The position numbers were made by a program, and so were the translations under genes. Of a stretch of 64,000 nt of DNA, positions 27,636 to 35,884 are shown one piece after another. Under the pieces are notes generated by a model that saw nothing but the letters and a program-made list of their open reading frames with translations, was not told the origin of the DNA and made no database searches. This DNA is from Paraburkholderia sp. BL21I4N1 (GTDB lineage Bacteria > Pseudomonadota > Gammaproteobacteria > Burkholderiales > Burkholderiaceae). The first letter of the stretch is position 1. The number at the start of each line of letters is the position of its first letter. Location: assembly GCF_002973525.1 (NCBI RefSeq), contig NZ_PVEN01000002.1:310001-374000 (forward strand), read 5' to 3'.

Positions 27636-27732
27636 GTTTCACCAGCGGTAACAGAAACACCCGAAACACCCGAAGCACCCGATTTAGCTGACACCCCGAT
27701 TTATCACCATCTCCTATCGGCCAGACTGCAAG

Positions 27733-28875
27733 ATGGTTCTCAAGAATCTGATCAAGGCAAGGAAAGGGCACGAGCAGTCGCTGTCGGACGACGTCCAACT
27801 CGTCGGTTCCGGCTTGTTGCCGGGCTTCGAGGCGTTGCCCACGGTCGTGCTGGTGCTCGACAAGCGCACGCTGCGCGTCGCGTTTGCGAATCCGTCCGCG
27901 GAGTCGATGCTCGAACTCTCGCGCAAGCAACTGACGCAGATGGCGTGGGGCGATGTCTTTTCCAACGGGGAAGAGCTGGTCGCGACCATTTCCGCGATCG
28001 CCGCCAACCGTTTTCACGCGACCCATCTGGATGCCGTCCTGGAGCGTCCTGGCCACGAACCGCTGCATGTACATGCGATCGTCGGCTTTCTGGAAAGTGC
28101 GCAAGATTACGTGCTGCTCGAACTGTTCGAGAACGAACGGCATCTGCGTAGCGATCGCGAAGAGCGCATCAACGACCTCACCGCGGTCAACAAGCAACTG
28201 ATCCGCAATCTCGCGCACGAAATCAAGAACCCGCTCGGCGGAATTCGCGGCGCGGCCCAACTGCTCGAATTCGAACTCGGCGAGCGGCAGCGCGACGAGT
28301 TGCGCGAGTACACGCAGGTCATCATCAAGGAGTCGGACCGGCTGCAGACGCTGGTGGACCGCTTGCTGGAGCCGCACCGTCATCCGCATATCGTCGGCGA
28401 CGTGAATATTCACGAAGTCTGCGAGCGTGTGCGCCAGGTGATTCTCGCGGAGTTTCCGCGCGGCCTGACGATCGAACGCGATTACGACGTGAGCGTGCCC
28501 GACTTGCGCGGCGACAAGGAGCAACTGATCCAGGCGCTGCTGAACATCGTGCGCAATGCGGCCGAGGCGCTGCGCGAACGCATTTCGCAAGGCGATGCGC
28601 GGATCGAATTGCGCACTCGCATTGCCCGCAAGATCACCGTGTCGAAACGCTTATGTAAGCTGGCACTGGACTTGCATATCACTGACAACGGCCCGGGCAT
28701 TCCCGAGGATATCCGCGACCGCATTTTCTACCCGCTCGTATCGGGGCGCGAGGACGGTAGCGGTCTCGGCTTGACGCTCGCCCAGACCTTCGTGCAACAG
28801 CACGACGGTCTGATCGAGGTGGATAGCCGGCCGGGTCACACCGAGTTTCAGATTTTGCTGCCGCTCGACTGCTAA
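27733..28875 (+). CDS. glnL: Nitrogen regulation sensor kinase NtrB (GlnL)
   Basis: A 380-residue soluble histidine kinase: an N-terminal PAS domain (about 35-130), the H-box 'NLAHEIKNPLGGIRGAAQLL' with phospho-acceptor His162, and an ATPase domain with 'NIVRNAAEAL' (N-box) and 'DNGPGIPEDIRDRIFYP' plus 'GSGLGLTLAQ'. NtrB phosphorylates NtrC at low nitrogen and dephosphorylates it when bound by PII. The frame starts at ATG 27733 without a strong Shine-Dalgarno. It is 35 bases upstream of glnG, in the same direction, forming the usual pair. Family length is about 350-380. Confidence 0.95.
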   Translation: MVLKNLIKARKGHEQSLSDDVQLVGSGLLPGFEALPTVVLVLDKRTLRVAFANPSAESMLELSRKQLTQMAWGDVFSNGEELVATISAIAANRFHATHLDAVLERPGHEPLHVHAIVGFLESAQDYVLLELFENERHLRSDREERINDLTAVNKQLIRNLAHEIKNPLGGIRGAAQLLEFELGERQRDELREYTQVIIKESDRLQTLVDRLLEPHRHPHIVGDVNIHEVCERVRQVILAEFPRGLTIERDYDVSVPDLRGDKEQLIQALLNIVRNAAEALRERISQGDARIELRTRIARKITVSKRLCKLALDLHITDNGPGIPEDIRDRIFYPLVSGREDGSGLGLTLAQTFVQQHDGLIEVDSRPGHTEFQILLPLDC

Positions 28876-28910
28876 CACCAAATGTATCTCTAGACTTCTG
28901 ACCGACCTAT

Positions 28911-30422
28911 ATGAAGCCGATCTGGATAGTAGACGACGATCAATCGATTCGCTGGGTGCTCGAAAAAGCGCTCGCCCGCGAAAACTTCGCGACCCGCAGC
29001 TTCGCGAACGTGCGCGAGGCATCGGCGGCGCTCGATCATGACAGCCCGCAGGTGCTGGTGTCCGACATCAGAATGCCGGGCGGGTCCGGCCTCGAACTGC
29101 TGCAAACCGTGCGCGACAAGGTGCCGGGCTTGCCGGTCATCATCATGACCGCGTTCTCGGATCTGGATAGCGCGGTCGCCGCGTTTCAGGGCGGGGCGTT
29201 CGAATATCTCGCCAAGCCGTTCGACGTCGACAAGGCGGTCGAGCTGATCCGTCGCGCCGTCGACGAAAGCATGCGCGGCGAACAGACGTGGGACGACCGT
29301 CCCGCTGAAGCGCCGGAAATGCTCGGCCAGGCGCCGGCCATGCAGGACATGTTTCGCGCGATCGGCCGCCTGTCCCATTCGGCGGCCACCGTGCTCATTA
29401 CCGGCGAATCAGGCACCGGGAAGGAACTGGTCGCGCGTGCGTTGCACCGGCATAGCCCACGCGCGAACGGTCCCTTCATCGCGCTGAACACGGCGGCGAT
29501 TCCGAAGGATCTGTTGGAATCCGAACTGTTCGGCCACGAACGCGGCGCGTTCACCGGCGCGCAGGCGATGCGTCAGGGACGGTTCGAGCAGGCCGAAAAC
29601 GGCACGCTGTTTCTCGATGAAATCGGCGATATGCCGTTCGACCTGCAAACGCGTTTGTTGCGCGTGCTGTCGGATGGACAGTTTTATCGTGTCGGCGGGC
29701 ACAATCCGCTACGCGCGAATGTGCGCGTGATCGCGGCGACGCACCAGAATCTCGAATCGCGCGTGCGTCAGGGCTTGTTCCGCGAGGACCTGTATCACCG
29801 GCTCAATGTGATTCGCCTGCGCTTGCCGGCGTTGCGCGAGCGCAGCGAAGACATTCCGCTGCTCACGCGGCACTTTCTGCAGAAGAGCGCGCGCGATCTC
29901 GGCGTCGAGCCGAAGCGCGTGTCCGAGGAGGCGCTCGCTTATCTGGCTTCGTTGCCGTTTCCCGGCAACGTGCGGCAGTTGGAGAATCTGGCCAACTGGC
30001 TGACGGTGATGGCGCCCGCGCAGACTATCGAGATCAAGGACTTGCCGCCCGATCTCGGGCCGGCGCAAGCGGGTATCTCCGATCTGAGCGGCGGTGGTGT
30101 GCTCGGCGCGGGTGAAGCGGGGCTGGCGGGCACGGTGCCGATCAACGGCGCCGGGGCGGTGGGGCATGCGGCGGCGGGCGGCGGCGTGCCGGTCGCGTCG
30201 ACGGTGAGCGCCTGGGAAGGTGGTTTGCGTACCGAAGTCGCGCGCATGCTGCGTGAGAACGCAGCGGACTTGATGGACGAACTCGCGCGGCGCTTCGAAG
30301 CGGCGGTGATTCGCGAGGCGCTGGATTTCACGCGCGGCCGCAAGGTGGAAGCGGCTGAGCGGCTGGGGATCGGGCGTAATACGATTACGCGGAAGATTCA
30401 GGAGTTGAATCTCGAGCCGTGA
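28911..30422 (+). CDS. glnG: Nitrogen regulation response regulator NtrC (GlnG)
   Basis: A 503-residue sigma-54 activator. The receiver domain has phospho-acceptor Asp52 in '[13 protein letters not shown]'. The AAA+ domain has Walker A '[15 protein letters not shown]', the sigma-54 contact loop 'GAFTGA', and '[23 protein letters not shown]'. A C-terminal Fis-like helix-turn-helix ends at '[19 protein letters not shown]'. Between AAA+ and the DNA-binding part lies a Gly/Ala/Val-rich linker of about 55 residues, longer than in enteric NtrC. The gene is next to glnL and probably controls glnA from the sites near 25863-25973. Confidence 0.95.
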   Translation: MKPIWIVDDDQSIRWVLEKALARENFATRSFANVREASAALDHDSPQVLVSDIRMPGGSGLELLQTVRDKVPGLPVIIMTAFSDLDSAVAAFQGGAFEYLAKPFDVDKAVELIRRAVDESMRGEQTWDDRPAEAPEMLGQAPAMQDMFRAIGRLSHSAATVLITGESGTGKELVARALHRHSPRANGPFIALNTAAIPKDLLESELFGHERGAFTGAQAMRQGRFEQAENGTLFLDEIGDMPFDLQTRLLRVLSDGQFYRVGGHNPLRANVRVIAATHQNLESRVRQGLFREDLYHRLNVIRLRLPALRERSEDIPLLTRHFLQKSARDLGVEPKRVSEEALAYLASLPFPGNVRQLENLANWLTVMAPAQTIEIKDLPPDLGPAQAGISDLSGGGVLGAGEAGLAGTVPINGAGAVGHAAAGGGVPVASTVSAWEGGLRTEVARMLRENAADLMDELARRFEAAVIREALDFTRGRKVEAAERLGIGRNTITRKIQELNLEP

Positions 30423-30440
30423 TGCGTGGATCGCTTGACT

Positions 30441-30474
30441 GGTCAAGGCGGTGTGTACGTCGCCTTGACCTTTT
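30441..30474 (+). terminator. Terminator after glnG
   Basis: GGTCAAGGCG (30441-30450) and CGCCTTGACC (30461-30470) form a 10-bp stem with a 10-base loop and are followed by TTTT. It ends the glnL-glnG unit facing a convergent gene. Confidence 0.85.
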
Positions 30475-30492
30475 GACATGTTGGCGCTGCCG

Positions 30493-30966
30493 CTACGACG
30501 CGGTCTTTTCCACAGCCTTCACCAGAACGAATTCCGAACCCTCCAGCCGGTAATAGTAGATACCGCCACCGGTCTCGTTCCGGCTGCCGTGCACGACGAT
30601 GAGACTGCTGTCTCGTCTGAACTCGATCGGTTCGTCGACGTCGGCATCCCAGCAACAGACCGTGAACGGCAGCCAGATAACACCCCCGGTTTTCGCATCG
30701 ATCGCGACGGTCATCACGCAGGATGCCCCGCATCCCCAACTCGCCAATGTGTAGTGTCCGGCGTAGTTGGGTTTCTGGCCGCTTAACTGACGCAAGCGAG
30801 TGGCGAATTTGCGGTCCTCAGCCGATACGATTTTCACTTTTGCGGGTTGACCGTTGAATACGTTTTTGACGGGAAAAGCATCGAAACGGGGCAGGGTTTC
30901 TTCCGCGAAGGTTTGGCCGATGCCGCATGTTGCCACTATCAATAACGCGAGGAATAGCCTTTTCAT
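30493..30966 (-). CDS. Exported conserved protein of unknown function
   Basis: A 157-residue protein with a signal peptide (hydrophobic 'LFLALLIVATCGIGQTFA'). The mature part contains 'FATRLRQLSGQKPNYAGHYTLASWGCG' and 'DAKTGGVIWLPFTVCCWD', a pattern I have seen in small exported proteobacterial proteins with no known function. Four cysteines lie in the middle, so disulfides are possible. The ATG at 30966 begins the signal peptide and has no strong Shine-Dalgarno. It is convergent with glnG. Confidence 0.7.
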   Translation of the reverse strand: MKRLFLALLIVATCGIGQTFAEETLPRFDAFPVKNVFNGQPAKVKIVSAEDRKFATRLRQLSGQKPNYAGHYTLASWGCGASCVMTVAIDAKTGGVIWLPFTVCCWDADVDEPIEFRRDSSLIVVHGSRNETGGGIYYYRLEGSEFVLVKAVEKTAS

Positions 30967-31180
30967 ATTCAATACCAATGATGTTTTTCCCAGAATTTTC
31001 GAGCAACCTGAACCGTGTGGTAACGGCCGAGCAAGTAGCGAATTCCGCCTTGGCATTCTTCGACCGCGTTGCCAGATTGGGCCGAATTCGCCTCAGTCAA
31101 ATAGTCGATTAGATCATGCGAGTCGAGAGGTTCGTGCCCCGCAAGGCATAATCAACGCTGTTTTCCTTCGACAGCCGACG

Positions 31181-33286
31181 ATGCCCGCTTCCCCCGCTTC
31201 TTCCTCCTGGCCGCTTTCCCCCGATCCTTTCCTGCCGCTCGAAGACCTCGACGATGCCGACGCGCTCGCCTGGGTCGAGCGGCAGAACGCGCGCACACGT
31301 GCCGCATGGTGCGATAGCGCCGAATTCGAATCGCTCAAACAACGGCTCGCCGACGCCTATCTGCCGCGCGAACGTCCAGTGATTCCCGATCGCTGGCAAG
31401 ACTGGGCGTACGACCTCTGGCAGGACGAGCGCAATCCCAAGGGCATCTGGCGGCGCACCCCATGGGCCGCGTGGCGCGGCGGCGCGCCCGTCTGGCAAAC
31501 CCTGCTCGACTTCGACGCGCTCGGCACCGCCGAAGGCACGCCATGGGTCTGCGTCGAACTCGACATTCTTTATCCCGATGGCGACCGCGCGTTGATCACG
31601 CTGTCGCCGGGCGGTTCGGACGCGCTGGTGGTGCGTGAGTTCGATATCGACGTAAGGCAGTTCGTCGACGGGGGTTTCGCGATCGCCAAGGCCGGCAAGC
31701 ACACGGCGTCATGGATCGATCGGGATACGCTCTACGTCGGCTGGGACAACGGCCGCAAGACGCTGACGCGTTCCGGCTATCCGCGCGAGGTGCGGCGCTG
31801 GACACGCGGTACTTCGCTGGCCAATGCGCCCGTCGTCTTCAAAGCCGCGTTCGGCGATATCGGCGTGGAAGCGCATTACGATCCGGTCGAACAGCGCCAC
31901 ACGGTGGCGAGCAGCGTCGATTTCTTCGACTCGCACACGTACTACCTCGACAGCGCGGGCGCGCCCGATGTGTGGCATCGATTCGAGGTGCCGTCGCACG
32001 TCGGGGTGGGTGGCTGGCAGGGCTGGTTGCTGCTCGAACCGCGCCTCGATTGGGATTGCGGCGGCGTGCATCATCCGGGCGGTTCGCTGCTGGCCATTCG
32101 CGAGGACGCATTTTTGCGCGGCGAGCGCGATGTCGTGCCATTGTTCACGCCGACGCCGCTCACGTCGGCCTGCGAGTGGACGCACACGCGTAATCATCTG
32201 GTCGTCGCGTATCTGGACGATGTGCAAAACCGGACGCTGTTGTGGACGCCGTCGCAGCACGGCGATCAAACGTGGCAGTGGGCGCAACGCCTTTTCCCTT
32301 CGCGCGACGACACGCAAGCCGATGTTTCGCCGGTCGAACCGACGCTGAACGACGAAGTCTTCGTCGACACCGACGACTATCTGCAACCGCCGGCCTACTG
32401 GCTCACCGACCTCACGCGCCACGACCTGAGCGAATGGGAATTGCTCGACCGCTGGCCGACGCAATTCGACGCGACGCAGTACGCCGTGACGCGCGGACAC
32501 GCGGTCTCCGCCGATGGCACACGCGTGCCGTACACCGTGATCGGTCCACGTGGCGGGCAGGCGTCGATGCCGGCATCCCCGCGTCCCTGTCTACTGAGCG
32601 GCTACGGCGGTTTCGCGATTCCCTTGCTGCCGAGCTATCTGACCGGCCAGGGCATCGGCTGGCTGGCACGCGGCGGCGTGTACGTGGTCGCGCATATTCG
32701 CGGCGGCGGCGAGTTCGGCACACGCTGGCATACAGAAGCGCAGGGCGCACAGCGCCAGCGCGCCTTCGACGATTTTCTGGCGGTGGCCGAAGCGCTCGTC
32801 GACAACGGCGTGACGAGCGCCGCGCAACTGGGCATTCAAGGCGGCAGCAACGGCGGCTTGCTGGTGGCGGCGTGCATGGTGCAGCGTCCCGAGTTGTTCG
32901 GCGCGGTGGTCTGCGAAGTACCGTTGCTCGATATGAGCCGCTACCACCTGCTGCACGCGGGCGCGTCGTGGATCGACGAATACGGCGATCCCGACGAACC
33001 CGACGAGGCGCGCGTGCTGGCCGCGTATTCGCCGTATCACCGCGTATCGGCGGAGGTGGTGTATCCGCCGGTGCTATTCACCACGTCGACGGCCGACGAC
33101 CGCGTGCATCCCGGACACGCGCGCAAGATGGCCGCGCGCATGCAGGCGCAGGGACATGAGCGCGTCTGGTATCGGGAGAATACGGAGGGCGGCCACGGCG
33201 GCTCCGATGAACTGGAGCAGGCCGAGCACGATGCGATGGTGTTCGAGTTTCTGTGGCGGACGTTGAGCGCTTCGGCGGCGCTATGA
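31181..33286 (+). CDS. Prolyl oligopeptidase family (S9) serine peptidase
   Basis: A 701-residue enzyme. The N-terminal part (about 1-420) is a beta-propeller with many Trp/Tyr/Asp-rich turns. The C-terminal alpha/beta hydrolase carries the nucleophile in 'GGSNGGLL' (Ser556), the acid in 'TSTADDRVHPGHARKM' (Asp639 or Asp640) and the base His672 in 'EGGHGG'. Family S9A enzymes cleave small proline-containing peptides in the cytosol; no signal peptide is seen. The start at 31181 lacks a strong ribosome-binding site but begins the conserved part; an upstream extension of the frame shows no homology. Substrate preference is unknown. Confidence 0.88.
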   Translation: MPASPASSSWPLSPDPFLPLEDLDDADALAWVERQNARTRAAWCDSAEFESLKQRLADAYLPRERPVIPDRWQDWAYDLWQDERNPKGIWRRTPWAAWRGGAPVWQTLLDFDALGTAEGTPWVCVELDILYPDGDRALITLSPGGSDALVVREFDIDVRQFVDGGFAIAKAGKHTASWIDRDTLYVGWDNGRKTLTRSGYPREVRRWTRGTSLANAPVVFKAAFGDIGVEAHYDPVEQRHTVASSVDFFDSHTYYLDSAGAPDVWHRFEVPSHVGVGGWQGWLLLEPRLDWDCGGVHHPGGSLLAIREDAFLRGERDVVPLFTPTPLTSACEWTHTRNHLVVAYLDDVQNRTLLWTPSQHGDQTWQWAQRLFPSRDDTQADVSPVEPTLNDEVFVDTDDYLQPPAYWLTDLTRHDLSEWELLDRWPTQFDATQYAVTRGHAVSADGTRVPYTVIGPRGGQASMPASPRPCLLSGYGGFAIPLLPSYLTGQGIGWLARGGVYVVAHIRGGGEFGTRWHTEAQGAQRQRAFDDFLAVAEALVDNGVTSAAQLGIQGGSNGGLLVAACMVQRPELFGAVVCEVPLLDMSRYHLLHAGASWIDEYGDPDEPDEARVLAAYSPYHRVSAEVVYPPVLFTTSTADDRVHPGHARKMAARMQAQGHERVWYRENTEGGHGGSDELEQAEHDAMVFEFLWRTLSASAAL

Positions 33287-33320
33287 CAGCCTGAAAGAAC
33301 GAGCGTCGGCCAAATGATCA

Positions 33321-33366
33321 CGCCCGGTGTTGGGACTTCGGGTTATCGAAGTCTCACCACCGGGCG
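33321..33366. terminator. Bidirectional hairpin between peptidase and xth genes
   Basis: CGCCCGGT pairs with ACCGGGCG, and the inner GACTTCG pairs with CGAAGTC around the loop GGTTAT, giving a long, slightly interrupted stem. No long T-run follows. It lies between convergent stops at 33286 and 33390. Confidence 0.55.
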
Positions 33367-33389
33367 TGTTTGCGTCTGCCCGCAGGCAA

Positions 33390-34166
33390 TCAGCTGAGCT
33401 GCGCCACCACCGGCGCGTGATCCGACGGCTGCTCCCACTTGCGCGGCACCTTATCGACTTCACACGACGTACAGATTTCCGCCAACGCCTTCGACAGCAA
33501 AATATGGTCGATGCGCAAACCCGCGTTACGGCGGAACGCCATCATCCGGTAATCCCACCACGAGTAGATCTTCTCCGGTTGCTCGAACTGGCGGAACGCG
33601 TCGCTGAGACCGAGCGCGATCAGCCGCACGAACTCCGCGCGTTCCTCGGGCGACACCAGATTCTGGCCTTCCCACGCTTTCGGATCGTGCACGTCGCGAT
33701 CGTCGGGCGCGATGTTGTAGTCGCCGAGCAGCGCGAGCTTCGGATACAGCGCCATCTCGCTCGCGATCCAGTCGTGCAGCGCGGCGAGCCAGCGCAGCTT
33801 GTACGCGAACTTGTCGGTGCCCGGCGCCTGGCCGTTCGGGAAATACGCGGAGACGATGCGCACGCCTTCGATCGTCGCGGCGATCACGCGCTGCTGCGGA
33901 TCTTCGAAACCGGGAATGTTGCGCACCACGCTGTCTTCGTCGACATTCAGGCCGGCGCGCACCACGATGCCGACGCCGTTGTAGGTCTTCTGGCCGGCGA
34001 ACCAGCTGCGATAGCCTTTCTCCTCGAGTTCGGCGCGCGGGAATTTGTCGTCGGTCAGTTTCAGTTCCTGCAGGCACAGCACGTCGGTGCCGCTGGCTTC
34101 GAGCCAGTCGATCACATGCTGCTGGCGCACTTTCAGGGAGTTGACGTTCCAGGTGGCGATTTTCAT
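33390..34166 (-). CDS. xth: Exodeoxyribonuclease III
   Basis: A 258-residue ExoIII/AP endonuclease of the EEP superfamily, close to the usual length. Landmarks are 'MKIATWNVNSLKVR' (metal-binding Asn), 'VLCLQELKLTD' (catalytic Glu), 'GDYNIAPDDRDV' (Asp, Asn) and 'QPSDHAPVVAQL' (Asp-His). It removes 3' blocks and cleaves abasic sites during base excision repair. It stands alone on the minus strand, with its start 184 bases from the divergent gene at 34351. Confidence 0.95.
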   Translation of the reverse strand: MKIATWNVNSLKVRQQHVIDWLEASGTDVLCLQELKLTDDKFPRAELEEKGYRSWFAGQKTYNGVGIVVRAGLNVDEDSVVRNIPGFEDPQQRVIAATIEGVRIVSAYFPNGQAPGTDKFAYKLRWLAALHDWIASEMALYPKLALLGDYNIAPDDRDVHDPKAWEGQNLVSPEERAEFVRLIALGLSDAFRQFEQPEKIYSWWDYRMMAFRRNAGLRIDHILLSKALAEICTSCEVDKVPRKWEQPSDHAPVVAQLS

Positions 34167-34350
34167 GTTTCTCTCACATTCCTGCGGGATTCCGATAGTC
34201 CCGCATCTTATCGCGCGGCAGAACCGGCGGTGAAGGCGGGCGCGTGAAAAAATGCCGCGTGGCGAGCCAAAAATAAAAACGCGGCCGCTTCGGGGCGCGG
34301 CGTATAGTGAGACATCACATACGCGCGATCATGCGCATCGGGGAGGCATC

Positions 34351-34638
34351 ATGGCGGAACGTTATCCCGCGCTTTATAAGGACTTCGAAGTGCACCCGCT
34401 GGTGTTCTCGCGGGCCTTCGACAAATTCGACGGCCACAAGCGTCACGCCGAAGGCTACGACGTCGCTGTCCGCGTGTGCCGGCCGGGAGCGCTCAGCGGT
34501 TCGACCGCGAGCCGCGTGTTCCGTCTCGTGTTGCCGTCCACCTTCTCCGATTTCGGCGTCGCCAAACGCAGCGCGAGCCAGTACGGCGCGGATATCATCG
34601 ACGGCAAAGTGGAAGGTGCCACGGTGCAGGATCTTTGA
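34351..34638 (+). CDS. Small conserved hypothetical protein
   Basis: A 95-residue protein starting at ATG 34351 with GGGGAGG 5-11 bases upstream, a strong translation signal. The sequence ('YKDFEVHPLVFSRAFDKFDG', 'YDVAVRVCRPGA', 'FRLVLPSTFSDFGVAKRSA') is mixed-charge and soluble, with no signal peptide, membrane segment or known motif. I do not recognise the family. It lies just before the initiator tRNA gene on the same strand, which has its own promoter. Confidence 0.6.
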   Translation: MAERYPALYKDFEVHPLVFSRAFDKFDGHKRHAEGYDVAVRVCRPGALSGSTASRVFRLVLPSTFSDFGVAKRSASQYGADIIDGKVEGATVQDL

Positions 34639-34700
34639 GCGTTGCACGGACACGTATGCCGTCGCGCGATACGACCGCATGAAATAGTTCGCACGATTGT

Positions 34701-34729
34701 TTGACGTTTAGATGACGCCCAGCTATAAT
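34701..34729 (+). promoter_or_regulatory. Strong sigma-70 promoter of the initiator tRNA gene
   Basis: TTGACG (34701-34706) and TATAAT (34724-34729) are 17 bases apart, with five and six of six consensus matches. The tRNA begins 13 bases after the -10 box. Confidence 0.9.
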
Positions 34730-34741
34730 CTTTTTCTCTGA

Positions 34742-34818
<77 letters not shown>

Positions 34819-34828
34819 AAGTTTGTTG

Positions 34829-34862
34829 AAAGCCCGCATGACGAAAGTCATGCGGGCTTTTT
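34829..34862 (+). terminator. Terminator of the tRNA-fMet gene
   Basis: A perfect 14-bp stem (34829-34842 with 34847-34860) is closed by a GAAA tetraloop and followed by TT. The stem itself ends in GGGCTTT, giving a T-rich 3' side. Confidence 0.9.
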
Positions 34863-34938
34863 GACTTTCCAGCGTGTGAGACGCCGAGCGGCGAGGGTGC
34901 TTGCAGGGCATCCGCATGGCACCGCCGTCAACGGCTCC

Positions 34939-35637
34939 CTACGCCGACTCAATCGCCCATTCCACCGCCGCCTGCGCATGCAACGCCGTGGTATCGAACA
35001 CGGGCAACACGGAATCTCCCGGTTTGACCAGCAACGTGATCTCGGTACAGCCGAGAATCACCGCTTGCGCGCCGCGCGCGGCCAGCGCTTCGATTACACG
35101 TTGATACGCCGCGCGCGAGTCGTCTTTCACCGTGCCGTGACACAGCTCGTCGTAAATGATGCGATGCACGTCCACGCGTTCGGCCTCGTTGGGCACTAGC
35201 GTGTCGAGCCCGTAACGCTCGCGCAGCCGGCCGGTGTAGAACGTCTGTTCCATCGTATAGCGTGTGCCGAGCAAGCCGACCCGCTCGATACCCGCGGCAC
35301 GCAATGCATTGCCGGTCGGATCGGCGATGTGCAGGAACGGCACGTCGATCGCCTGCTCGATCGCTTCGTACACGCGATGCATCGTGTTGGTCGCGAGTAT
35401 CACGAGTTCGGCGCCGCCGCGTTCGAGCTGACGTGCGGCATCGGCCAGTTGCTCGCCGAGCGCGTGCCAGTCGCCCGCGCGTTGCAGTGCCTCGATCGGC
35501 GCGAAGTCGACCGTGACCATCAGGCTGCGCGCGTTGTGGTGACCGCCCAGGCGTGCTTTCGTGTGGCGGTTGATCAGCTTGTAGTACTCGGCGGACGATT
35601 CCCAACTCATCCCGCCGATGACACCGATTGTTTTCAT
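34939..35637 (-). CDS. Aspartate/glutamate racemase (YgeA-type)
   Basis: A 232-residue PLP-independent racemase. In place of a two-cysteine pair it has Thr83 ('LATNTMH') and Cys197 ('ILGCTEI'), at the same residue numbers as E. coli YgeA, a broad-specificity L-Asp/L-Glu racemase that uses Thr83/Cys197. 'IGVIGGMSWESSAEYY' is the conserved N-terminus. The start at ATG 35637 begins this block; the frame extends upstream without homology. It is divergent from the deaminase gene, 247 bases away. A role in D-amino acid supply or turnover is likely, inferred from family. Confidence 0.88.
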   Translation of the reverse strand: MKTIGVIGGMSWESSAEYYKLINRHTKARLGGHHNARSLMVTVDFAPIEALQRAGDWHALGEQLADAARQLERGGAELVILATNTMHRVYEAIEQAIDVPFLHIADPTGNALRAAGIERVGLLGTRYTMEQTFYTGRLRERYGLDTLVPNEAERVDVHRIIYDELCHGTVKDDSRAAYQRVIEALAARGAQAVILGCTEITLLVKPGDSVLPVFDTTALHAQAAVEWAIESA

Positions 35638-35884
35638 GGGTCTGCTCCACGAGTCGACGACGGACGCTGCGGCGCCAAGGCTGCGCACTCCGTTTGAATG
35701 GCCGAGTATAGGCGGCCGACGATGTGGAAGGCCGGTACGCATTGGCCGCTGCTCGCCGGTACGGCCGAGTGACAAAACACCGACACGGCGTTTGTGACGT
35801 CGATAGAATGGGGTCAATCCAACAAGCTGCACGGGACCGCGGTAAGCGCTAAAACGCTAACCGCGGCCGACAAAGGAGCGACAC

